A stretch of DNA of 64,000 bases from CANNDT01 sp945876205 (lineage in GTDB: Bacteria > Acidobacteriota > Vicinamibacteria > Vicinamibacterales > UBA2999). The position numbers and the translations under genes were made by a program. Position 1 is the first letter of the stretch. The number at the start of each line of letters is the position of its first letter. The stretch covers positions 11,496 through 75,495 of the forward strand of contig CANNDT010000009.1 in assembly GCA_947503365.1 (NCBI GenBank), read 5' to 3'. Of this stretch, positions 36,396 to 44,273 are shown one piece after another. Under the pieces are notes generated by a model. That model was not told the origin of the DNA. It did no database searches and was given only the letters and a program-made list of their open reading frames with translations.

Positions 36396-37409
36396 CTATG
36401 TCGTGCGGCCGTACTGCGCCTGGTAGTACGCCTTGAAGGCCGGATCGTTCTCTTTGATCGGCCGCCACCACCATTCGTTGCGGCGGTACCACTCGATCGT
36501 GTCGCGCAATCCGTCTTCGAACGGCACCTGTGGCTGCCAGCCCAGCCCTCGCAGCTTGGTCGTGTCGACGCAGTAGCGGCGATCGTGACCTGGCCGGTCG
36601 GCCACCGGCTTGATCAGCGACGCCGGCTTGCGGAGCCCGTCGAGGATGCGGTGCGTGAGGTCGACGTTCATGACGTCGTTGCCGCCGCCGATGTTGTAGA
36701 CCTCGCCGCTGGTACCCTGCTCGATCAGCAGGTCGATCGCGCGGCAATGGTCGTCCACGTGCAACCAGTCGCGGACGTTGCGGCCGTCGCCGTAGAGCGG
36801 AACGGGGATGTCATCGATCGCGTTGGTGACAAACAGCGGGATGACCTTCTCGGGAAACTGGTACGGGCCGTAGTTGTTCGACGCGCGCGTGACAATGACC
36901 GGCACGTCGTAGGTGGCCCAGTAGCTGTAGGCGAGGCGGTCGGCGCCAGCCTTGCTCGCCGAATACGGATTCCGCGGCTTCAGTTCGTCAGTTTCACGGC
37001 TCGCGCCGCTGGCGACGCTGCCGTAGACCTCGTCGGTCGAGATCTGCACGAAGCGTGTCAGCCCGGCGGCGCGCCGCGCGGCCTCGAGCAGCACGAAGGT
37101 TCCCTCGACGTCGGTGCGGATGAATTCACCCGCCGCCAGGATCGATCGATCGACGTGCGTCTCGGCGGCGAAGTGGACGACGATCGCGGCCTTTTCGACG
37201 AGAGGTCCGCTGACGGCCGCATCCCCGATGTCGCCGTGCACGAAGGCATGGCGCGGGTTGTCCATCACGTCGTGCAGGTTCTCGCGGCGTCCGGCGTAGG
37301 TCAGCTTGTCGAGCGTCGTGATCCGCCAGTCGGCGTGCGTCGCCAGCGCGTAGCGGACGAAGTTGCTGCCGATGAAGCCGGCGCCTCCGGTGACGAGGAC
37401 GTCAACCAT
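36396..37409 (-). CDS. rmlB: dTDP-glucose 4,6-dehydratase
   Basis: 337 residues from ATG 37409 (MVDVLVTGGAGFIGSNFVRY); a GTG- or ATG-led extension upstream would overlap rmlC more deeply. NAD-binding GGAGFIGSN, STDEVYGS, catalytic YSASKAGADRL, TRASNNYGPYQFPEK and GDGRNVRDWLHVDDHC are all RmlB signatures. Second step of dTDP-deoxysugar synthesis. Overlaps the epimerase gene by 8 bases. Confidence 0.95.
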   Translation of the reverse strand: MVDVLVTGGAGFIGSNFVRYALATHADWRITTLDKLTYAGRRENLHDVMDNPRHAFVHGDIGDAAVSGPLVEKAAIVVHFAAETHVDRSILAAGEFIRTDVEGTFVLLEAARRAAGLTRFVQISTDEVYGSVASGASRETDELKPRNPYSASKAGADRLAYSYWATYDVPVIVTRASNNYGPYQFPEKVIPLFVTNAIDDIPVPLYGDGRNVRDWLHVDDHCRAIDLLIEQGTSGEVYNIGGGNDVMNVDLTHRILDGLRKPASLIKPVADRPGHDRRYCVDTTKLRGLGWQPQVPFEDGLRDTIEWYRRNEWWWRPIKENDPAFKAYYQAQYGRTT

Positions 37410-37902
37410 CCTTGCGCGTCCAGTCGTAGGGGAGCGTCTCATGCGGCGCCAGCCGGAATTCGTCGGGATCCGCGTAGCTGTACGGCTCGGTCGGCACGTT
37501 GATCACCATTGCCACGTCGGTGCTGATGCACTTCCACCCGTGGTAGACGAGGTTGGGGACCTCGACCAGCGTCGGGTTCTGCGTGCCCAGGTAGAACTCA
37601 TTGACCGCGCCATTGGTCGGCGAATCGGGACGGGTGTCGACCAGCACGAGCTTCACCATGCCGGCGACACAGGCGAAATGATCGATCTGCTTCTTGTGGT
37701 AGTGCCACGCCTTGACGACGCCCGGGTAGGTGGCCGACATGTAGACCTGTCCGAACTTGGTGTCGAACTCGGTGTCGTCGACCCTCAGGATCTCCATCAG
37801 CCAGCCCCGCTCGTCGGGAATGAGACGGAGCGCCTTCGTCTTCAGGTCGTGAATCCGCGGGTGCTTCACGACCGTTTCCGTGTATGCCGTCGGCTTGCTC
37901 AT
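37402..37902 (-). CDS. dTDP-4-dehydrorhamnose 3,5-epimerase-like cupin
   Basis: 166 residues. RmlC-type jelly roll: DERGWLMEILR, KFGQVYMSATYPGVVKAWHYH (catalytic His region), FACVAGMVKLVLVDTR and VPNLVYHGWKCI (catalytic Tyr region). It is shorter and more divergent than classical RmlC (about 180), which carries RGLHYQ. Context between rmlA and rmlB supports epimerase function; a single-position epimerase is an alternative. Confidence 0.8.
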   Translation of the reverse strand: MSKPTAYTETVVKHPRIHDLKTKALRLIPDERGWLMEILRVDDTEFDTKFGQVYMSATYPGVVKAWHYHKKQIDHFACVAGMVKLVLVDTRPDSPTNGAVNEFYLGTQNPTLVEVPNLVYHGWKCISTDVAMVINVPTEPYSYADPDEFRLAPHETLPYDWTRKDG

Positions 37903-37903
37903 C

Positions 37904-38971
37904 TCACCACCTGATTCCCACTTCCGAATTGTCTCCCAGCATGAAGCGGTATGCGCTTGGCTTGACGGGTTCCCGGTAGATCCGCACGTTGCGGCCGATC
38001 AGGCTGTCGATCACCCGATTGGCCAGGTCACGGACGCAGGAGCCTTCGAGCACGATGCTGTGCTCGATCTCCGAGTCCTGGATTTCCACGTCATTCATGA
38101 TCGAGGTGAACGGTCCGACATACGCGTGCACGATGCGTGCGTTGCGTCCGATGATGGCCGGGCCGCGAATGACCGATCGCTCCACCACCGCGCCCTCTTC
38201 GATCACGACCTTGCCTTCGACGCGGCTCGCCGCATCCACGGATCCGTCGATGCGCCGTTCCAGCGTATCGAGGATCAAGCGGTTGGCCTCGAGCATGTCT
38301 TCGAGCTTGCCCGTATCCTTCCACCAGCCGTCGACGATGTGGGGCCGGACGGTGAGGCCGCGGTCGATCAGGTCCTGGATCGCGTCGGTGATCTCGAGCT
38401 CGTTGCGGAAGCTCGGCTTGATGCGGTTAACCGACTCGAAGACCTCGGGACCGAACATGTAGACGCCGACCAGTGCCAGGTCGCCGATCGGCTCTTTCGG
38501 CTTCTCGACGAGCCTGACGACGGTGCCGTTGCGGAGCTCGGCGACGCCGAACATCTGCGGGTCCGGGACGCGGGCGAGCAGGATCTGCGCGGCCGGTTTC
38601 TCGCGCGCGAACTCCTCGACGAAGTGGGTGATGCCCTTGTTCAGCAGGTTGTCGCCCAGGTACATCACGAATGGATCGGTGCCGATGAAGGGCTCGCTGA
38701 TCTTCACGGCGTGCGCGAGTCCGCGAGGCGCGTCCTGTTCGATGTAGGTGACGCGAACGCCCCACCGCGAGCCGTCGCCGACGGCGGCCCGGATTTCCGC
38801 GTGCGTGTCACCGACGACGATGCCGATTTCCTTGATGCCGGCCGCGGCGATCGCCTCGATCCCGTAAAAGAGCACCGGCTTGTTGGCGACCGGGACGAGC
38901 TGTTTGGCGCTGGTGTATGTCAGGGGACGCAGGCGCGTCCCTTTACCACCACTGAGAATCAACCCTTTCAC
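37904..38971 (-). CDS. rmlA: Glucose-1-phosphate thymidylyltransferase, long form
   Basis: 355 residues from GTG 38971. Nucleotidyltransferase signature LSGGKGTRLRPLTYTSAKQL, product-binding VMYLGDNLL, and a C-terminal left-handed helix about 245-345 (EGKVVIEEGAVVERSVIRGP) that short RmlA enzymes lack. It matches the rmlA_long type found with antibiotic and surface-sugar clusters. First enzyme of the pathway, directly after lptD (1-base gap). Confidence 0.9.
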   Translation of the reverse strand: MKGLILSGGKGTRLRPLTYTSAKQLVPVANKPVLFYGIEAIAAAGIKEIGIVVGDTHAEIRAAVGDGSRWGVRVTYIEQDAPRGLAHAVKISEPFIGTDPFVMYLGDNLLNKGITHFVEEFAREKPAAQILLARVPDPQMFGVAELRNGTVVRLVEKPKEPIGDLALVGVYMFGPEVFESVNRIKPSFRNELEITDAIQDLIDRGLTVRPHIVDGWWKDTGKLEDMLEANRLILDTLERRIDGSVDAASRVEGKVVIEEGAVVERSVIRGPAIIGRNARIVHAYVGPFTSIMNDVEIQDSEIEHSIVLEGSCVRDLANRVIDSLIGRNVRIYREPVKPSAYRFMLGDNSEVGIRW

Positions 38972-38972
38972 G

Positions 38973-41291
38973 TTACGGTCCTACTCCCATCAGTCCACCG
39001 AAGGCACCGAAGAAATTCGAGAAGGTGCCGAGCCCGGCGAGCACAAACGATACGTTGAAGCGGCGATCCGACGAAATCGGACCAATGTTCTGAGGATACT
39101 TGTACTTCTGAAAGTCTGCCTGGATGCCGCAGCACTGCGCAAGGTATGACAGCGAGACGGCCTGGTTCAGCAGCGCGGACTGTGCGAGATCCCACGTCAG
39201 CGAGTAGCCGCTCTTCACGCGTCCCTGCAGAAAGCTCAGGACCGTGCCCCCGCCGAACGACCCGGTCGACGTCTTGCTCGACTCGGGCCGGTTGCGGCTG
39301 AAACTGACAGTGGCGGTGCTGGTGCCGGACGCGGCGCTGCCCCAGAGCGCGCTCAGGCCCGTGGTGATGACCTGCAGTCCCTTACCCTGGACGTCGTATT
39401 CGAACTTGGTGTTGGCATCCATGCCGTTCCTCGGCGTGACCCGGACGTTGAGCGCCACGTTGGAGAGGTCCGTTGGGTTGCGGTGATACGACGAGCTGAC
39501 GTAGTTCGAGTCGGTCAGGCTCGACAAGGGATTCGAGTAGTACGTCTGCTGAATGCCGACGCTCAGGTAATTCACGGTTGAACCGGGCGTGCCGTCGGTC
39601 GTGCGGGCCCGGTAGAAGAACCGGTTGTTCAGCCCGTAGGTGAAGCGGCCCGAGCCACCGATGACGCGGTCCGATGCGTCACCCACAATCGGCGTGCGCC
39701 CGCCGTTGGCGAAGTTCGTGACGTAGTCGACCGTGAACGCCGGCTCGATGACGTGCTTCATACGCTCGCTGAAGCCGCTCCCAGGCGTATCCCAAATCTT
39801 CGCGAACACCGGTCCGATAATGTCGGAGCGCATCGTCATGAATCGGCGCAGGAACGGATCCTTCGCATCTGTGGTGCGGCTGTAATAGGTGGTGCGATAC
39901 GAGACCGTCGAGTTCACGGTCAGGAAGCTGAGCCTCGAGAGCGCCATCTGCGCCGCCGGCGCCAGGTCCATACGCGCGAGGCTCGTGTCGGACGTGACCT
40001 GGCCTTTCTCGATCCTTCGATAGGGCAGGTAGGCGTATTCGCTGTTGACCGATCCGTAGAGAGGCAGCCCGAACAGGCGTCGCGGCGCGAGGGCGGCGGT
40101 GATTCGCGGGGTGCTCCCATAGAGCTGCGAGGTATCTACACCGGTGAACGTTTCGGTGCGCTGAAACAAGGCGCTCGAGCTGAGGCCGCCCCACGTGCCA
40201 GACAGGCCGGCTTCGACGTTGCGCGTCGCATTGGAGGCCTGGTAGATGTTCTGTTGATAGAGCTGCTTGGTCACGAGGTCCGACGCGTAGTCGACGCGTT
40301 CGTGCATCCGGATCGTCTGCCCCAGCGCCTGGTTGCCGGTGCCGACAATCTGGTACGAGATCTGCGACGGCAGCACGTTGACGCGGCCATCACCCTGCCG
40401 GAACTCGGCCTGGTGCTGGTCAAGGCGATAGAACTTCACATTGCCGTACGACCCCTGGCCGGCGACGTAGCGGTATTCCGCGCCCGCGCCTTGTCCGGTG
40501 TTGGTAAACCAGTCATGGAACAGCGTGACGTCCTGGCTGCGGCCGAGCGCCCAGAAGAAGGCGTTGCTGATCGCCTGTCCCCGCAGCGTTGAATTGCCGT
40601 AGGTGGGCAACAGGAATCCGGTGGCGCGTTCGTCATCCTTGATCGGGTAGTAGATGAGCGGCAGATAGAACAAGGGCACGCCCTTGACCCGCAGCAACAT
40701 GTTGCGTGCGATGGCGTAGTCATTGAGGTTGAGCACCACCGATCCGCTGGTGACCTCCCATCGCGGCGTCGGCTGCACGCAGGTCGTGAAGCCGCCGCGC
40801 GTCACCTTGTACGAACGCTGGCTGACTTTCTCGATCCGCTCGCCGTAGAAGTAGACGTCGGGCTCCTGCCCGGCGAAGAGGGATCGGTCAACGGTCGGCC
40901 CGAGCGACATGATGCCCGCGGCCTGCTCGAAGACCCCGGTGCGTTCGATCACGTTGAACTCGACGCTCTCGGCCGAAATGCGCCCCTCGGGATTCGTGAA
41001 GACGACGTTGCCGCTGGCGACGAGACGGAGATTGGGATCGGTGAAGACGTCGATCTGGTCGGCGGAGAACTTCATCTGCGGGCCAACCTGCATCTCGACC
41101 TGCCCGATCCAGCGGTAGTGGTTGGCGTCGATGACTTCGAAGCGCCAGGCGTCGGATTGATTGATCAGGGAGATCGGCGTGTTCGGAATGGTGATCGGCG
41201 GGACGGCACCCGGGGCGGCCGGCGCGGTCTGCGCGAAGGCGGCCACCGACGAGAAGACAAGAAGACACGACAGAAGAAAACGGGTCACCAT
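38973..41291 (-). CDS. lptD: LPS-assembly outer-membrane protein LptD
   Basis: 772 residues. Signal peptide about 1-20, OstA/LptA-like jelly-roll about 60-170 (MKFSADQIDVFTDPNLRLVA, GNVVFTNPEGRISAESVEFN), then the LptD barrel (LRVKGVPLFYLPLIYYPIKD, TGFLLPTYGNSTLRGQAISN). With LptE it inserts LPS in the outer leaflet. Cysteines are few, so the disulfide pattern of E. coli LptD is not conserved. It leads the rml genes. Confidence 0.93.
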   Translation of the reverse strand: MVTRFLLSCLLVFSSVAAFAQTAPAAPGAVPPITIPNTPISLINQSDAWRFEVIDANHYRWIGQVEMQVGPQMKFSADQIDVFTDPNLRLVASGNVVFTNPEGRISAESVEFNVIERTGVFEQAAGIMSLGPTVDRSLFAGQEPDVYFYGERIEKVSQRSYKVTRGGFTTCVQPTPRWEVTSGSVVLNLNDYAIARNMLLRVKGVPLFYLPLIYYPIKDDERATGFLLPTYGNSTLRGQAISNAFFWALGRSQDVTLFHDWFTNTGQGAGAEYRYVAGQGSYGNVKFYRLDQHQAEFRQGDGRVNVLPSQISYQIVGTGNQALGQTIRMHERVDYASDLVTKQLYQQNIYQASNATRNVEAGLSGTWGGLSSSALFQRTETFTGVDTSQLYGSTPRITAALAPRRLFGLPLYGSVNSEYAYLPYRRIEKGQVTSDTSLARMDLAPAAQMALSRLSFLTVNSTVSYRTTYYSRTTDAKDPFLRRFMTMRSDIIGPVFAKIWDTPGSGFSERMKHVIEPAFTVDYVTNFANGGRTPIVGDASDRVIGGSGRFTYGLNNRFFYRARTTDGTPGSTVNYLSVGIQQTYYSNPLSSLTDSNYVSSSYHRNPTDLSNVALNVRVTPRNGMDANTKFEYDVQGKGLQVITTGLSALWGSAASGTSTATVSFSRNRPESSKTSTGSFGGGTVLSFLQGRVKSGYSLTWDLAQSALLNQAVSLSYLAQCCGIQADFQKYKYPQNIGPISSDRRFNVSFVLAGLGTFSNFFGAFGGLMGVGP

Positions 41292-41306
41292 CAGAAATGT
41301 TGGGAA

Positions 41307-42629
41307 TCACCGCAGGATAGCACGCCGCTTCAGGGCGTCGCGAACCGCGCCGGCGAGGAAAATCGACCCCGCCACGCACACCGTATTGCCCCTCGTGAGC
41401 GCCTCATCCACGGCCGCGAGCGGGTCTTCTTCCGCATCAACGCTCTGCCTCGTCCGCGGCGGGTCCGTGAGCGCCGCACGGCACGCGTCGATGCGCGCCG
41501 CGAGCTCCTGGGCGGGCATCGCCCTGGGTGTATCGGGCGCCGTCGCGATAACGGACGAGGTCACGGGCAGCAGCGCCTCGAAGATACCGTCGACATCCTT
41601 GTCCCGCATGACGCCGGCGACCAGCGGCGGCCGTTCGGGGTGCCACCTTTCCAGGTAGGCGGCGAGCGCGCGGGCGCCTTCGACGTTGTGCGCGGCATCG
41701 AGCAGCACGCGTTGGCCGTTCGGCAGCTCCAGCAGCTCCAGGCGGGCGGGCCACTCTGCCGCACTCAATCCAGCCTCAATGGCGTCCTTCGACACGATCC
41801 ACCCGTGATCCTGCAGCGCCTCGAGCGCGCGCACCGCGACCAGCGCGTTCTGGATCTGATGTTCGCCACGCAGGGCAAGCTGCACGGGCCCATAGCGATC
41901 GACTGGTGTCTCAATCGTCACGATCGCCTGCCCATTGTTCATCTCCGTCTCGAGGTGGACGCCGTCCGACGCCTCGATCAGGCGCGCGCCGCGCTCTTCA
42001 ACGACTCGCCGGACTGTGCTCATGGCTGGCGCCGGAAGCGAGCCAGTGATGATCGTCATGCCTGCCTTGATGATGCCGGCCTTTTCAAAGGCGATCGCTT
42101 CGAGTGTCTCGCCGAGGTACTGCTGGTGATCGAGGCCGATCGAGGTGATCACGCCAACAGGCGGCGCGAGCACGTTGGTGGCGTCGAATCTTCCGCCGAG
42201 GCCCACTTCCATCACCCCGACTTCGACCAGTGCCCGTCGGAACAGCTCGAAGGCGATGGCCGTCGTGGCCTCGAAGAACGTGGGATGCACACCGAGGATG
42301 CCTTCGGCTCGCAGCCGGTCGGCGCAGGCGAGGACGTCCGCGGTTACCTCTTCGAGCGTCGGCGCATCCACCGGGTCGAAGCCGATGACGAACCGCTCGG
42401 CCAGGTCCACCAGATGCGGCGACGTGTACCTGGCGGCGCGGACGCCGTCGGTGACGAGCGCCGCGTGGATCATCGCCGTCACCGAGCCTTTGCCGTTGGT
42501 GCCTGCGACGTGGACCGAGGTGAAGCTTCGCTCAGGGTTGCCGAGCGCGGTGCAGAGATGGGTGATGTTGGTGAGCCCGAGCTTGATGCCGAACGTCTCG
42601 AGCGCGAACAGCCGGTCGACTGCTGTCAG
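41307..42629 (-). CDS. folC: Folylpolyglutamate/dihydrofolate synthase, apparent CTG start
   Basis: 440 residues if started at CTG 42629. The first ATG (42482) falls after the P-loop HVAGTNGKGSVTAM and cannot be right. Reading upstream gives VDRLFALETFGIKLGLTNIT, the conserved FolC N-terminus, with no ATG, GTG or TTG before it; CTG 42629 overlaps the accD stop as CTGA, and GGAG stands 8 nt upstream. Other motifs: FFEATTAIAFELF, EVGLGGRFDATN, GLDHQQYLG. It adds glutamate to folates. Confidence 0.88.
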   Translation of the reverse strand: MTAVDRLFALETFGIKLGLTNITHLCTALGNPERSFTSVHVAGTNGKGSVTAMIHAALVTDGVRAARYTSPHLVDLAERFVIGFDPVDAPTLEEVTADVLACADRLRAEGILGVHPTFFEATTAIAFELFRRALVEVGVMEVGLGGRFDATNVLAPPVGVITSIGLDHQQYLGETLEAIAFEKAGIIKAGMTIITGSLPAPAMSTVRRVVEERGARLIEASDGVHLETEMNNGQAIVTIETPVDRYGPVQLALRGEHQIQNALVAVRALEALQDHGWIVSKDAIEAGLSAAEWPARLELLELPNGQRVLLDAAHNVEGARALAAYLERWHPERPPLVAGVMRDKDVDGIFEALLPVTSSVIATAPDTPRAMPAQELAARIDACRAALTDPPRTRQSVDAEEDPLAAVDEALTRGNTVCVAGSIFLAGAVRDALKRRAILR

Positions 42630-43555
42630 TTCTGCCGCTCCGGCTCCACCGCGCCGGCGACCACCAGTATCTCGGCATCCGGTGTCCCGGCTTCGACCGG
42701 CGCCGGCTGGGCGCGCATGAACCGGAGGGCGCGCGCGAGGGCGGCCTTCAGCTCGCGGCGGTCGATCACGAGGTCGATCATTCCGTGATCGACGAGGAAC
42801 TCGCTGCGCTGGAATCCCTCGGGCAGTTTCTGCCGAATCGTCTGCTCGATGACGCGCGGACCGGCAAAGCCGATGAGGGCCTTCGGCTCGGCGATGTTCA
42901 AGTCGCCGAGCATGGCGAAGCTGGCCGTGACGCCGCCGGTCGTCGGATCAGTCAGCACCGAGATGTAGGGAAGCTTCGCGCGGTCGAGCCGCGCGAGCGC
43001 GGCCGAGACCTTCGCCATCTGCATCAGCGAGAGCGCCCCTTCCATCATGCGCGCGCCGCCCGAGCACGACACGATGATGACCGGCTGACGACGGTCGACC
43101 GCGATCTCGATGGCGCGCGTGATCTTCTCGCCGACCACCACGCCCATGCTGCCGCCGATGAAGGAGTACTCCATCGCGGCGATGACCACGTCGAGACCGT
43201 CGAGGCGGCCGGTCGCGATGATCACCGCGTCCTTCAGGCCGGTGCTCTTGATGGAGGAGCGCAGGCGATCGCGGTACGGCTTGGTGTCGGTGAACTTCAG
43301 GGGATCGTTCGAGGTGAGGTCGGGGAAGTGCTCGGTCCAGCGGCCAGCGTCGAAGAGGCTGGCCAGGCGCTCAGCGGCGCCGATGCGGAAGTGGTGCGCG
43401 CACTTGGGGCAGACCGCGAGGTTCTTTTCGAGATCCTTGTTGTAGATGACCTGCCCGCAGCCGGGGCATTTCACCATCAACCCTTCGGGCACCCGGCTTG
43501 GCTTCTCCGCGGTGGAGGATGCGAGGGGTTTCTTGGTCTTTTTGAACCAGGCCAT
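42626..43555 (-). CDS. accD: Acetyl-CoA carboxylase carboxyltransferase subunit beta
   Basis: 309 residues. N-terminal zinc ribbon CPGCGQVIY...CPKC (about 34-56), then the crotonase-like carboxyltransferase domain with SSIKSTGLKDAVIIATGRLD, FIGGSMGVVVGEKI, SGGARMMEGALSLMQMAK and DPTTGGVTASFAMLGD. Forms malonyl-CoA with AccA, BccP and AccC for fatty acid synthesis. Coupled to folC at its 3' end, the usual accD-folC order. Confidence 0.96.
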   Translation of the reverse strand: MAWFKKTKKPLASSTAEKPSRVPEGLMVKCPGCGQVIYNKDLEKNLAVCPKCAHHFRIGAAERLASLFDAGRWTEHFPDLTSNDPLKFTDTKPYRDRLRSSIKSTGLKDAVIIATGRLDGLDVVIAAMEYSFIGGSMGVVVGEKITRAIEIAVDRRQPVIIVSCSGGARMMEGALSLMQMAKVSAALARLDRAKLPYISVLTDPTTGGVTASFAMLGDLNIAEPKALIGFAGPRVIEQTIRQKLPEGFQRSEFLVDHGMIDLVIDRRELKAALARALRFMRAQPAPVEAGTPDAEILVVAGAVEPERQN

Positions 43556-43578
43556 CAGCCTCGAACTTTAGCATGTGG

Positions 43579-44217
43579 TCAGGTTCGGGGCACGTAGTAG
43601 CGGGTGCCGCGATTGAGCGTCCGAATCTGGCGGATCAAGTCGTCGACCGCCTCGTCGCTCGACTGCAGATCCAGCTGGGAGGTCTCGACCACCAGGAGCG
43701 GCGTCGCCGAGTAGTGGAAGAAGAAATGCTGGTACGCCTCGTTCAGCTCACGCAGGTATTCGGCCGACGGCACGAGGAGAGGTGGGTCGGCATTCCTGGC
43801 GCGGTCGGTGAGCCGCCTCAGCAGCACCTCGGTCGGCGCCTGCAGATAGATGACCAGGTCGGGTGCCGGGACGTCAGCGGCCAGCAGATCGAACAGCCTC
43901 TGGTAGATGAAGAGCTCGTTATCGTCGAGGTTCAAATAAGCAAAGATTTTGTCCCTGTCGAACAGGTAGTCTGCAATCGTGGTTTGCGCGAAGAGATTGG
44001 CTTGCCGCAGCGTGAGCTGCTGGCGATGACGGTTCAAGAGGTAAAAGAGCTGCGCCTGCAGCGCTGCGCCGGGGCGGCCGGCGTAGAAGTCGGCCAGGAA
44101 CGGGTTCTCGGTGTCCTCGAGCACAGTGGTCGCGTCGAGACGCGTGGCGAGCCGCTCGGCAAGCGAGCTCTTGCCGGCACCGATCGGGCCTTCGATGGCG
44201 ATGTACTGAAAGGACAT
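43579..44217 (-). CDS. Deoxynucleoside kinase
   Basis: 212 residues from ATG 44217 (MSFQYIAIEGPIGAGKSSLA); the 13 codons before it are not family-like. P-loop GPIGAGKSS, LFDRDKIFAYLNL (base and substrate region), LIYLQAPTEVLLRRL (sensor Arg) and a lid with RARN. It matches bacterial deoxyadenosine/deoxyguanosine kinases of the dCK/dGK family, which salvage deoxynucleosides. Confidence 0.87.
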   Translation of the reverse strand: MSFQYIAIEGPIGAGKSSLAERLATRLDATTVLEDTENPFLADFYAGRPGAALQAQLFYLLNRHRQQLTLRQANLFAQTTIADYLFDRDKIFAYLNLDDNELFIYQRLFDLLAADVPAPDLVIYLQAPTEVLLRRLTDRARNADPPLLVPSAEYLRELNEAYQHFFFHYSATPLLVVETSQLDLQSSDEAVDDLIRQIRTLNRGTRYYVPRT

Positions 44218-44273
44218 GTGCTCGGAGACAGGCGCGCTGTGCTCGAATGCTATCATCCCGAAAGCGACGCACG

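Noticed and set aside
41118..42788. 556-codon plus-strand frame antisense to lptD, folC and accD
   Set aside because: Covers the boundaries of three real genes; no recognisable domain.
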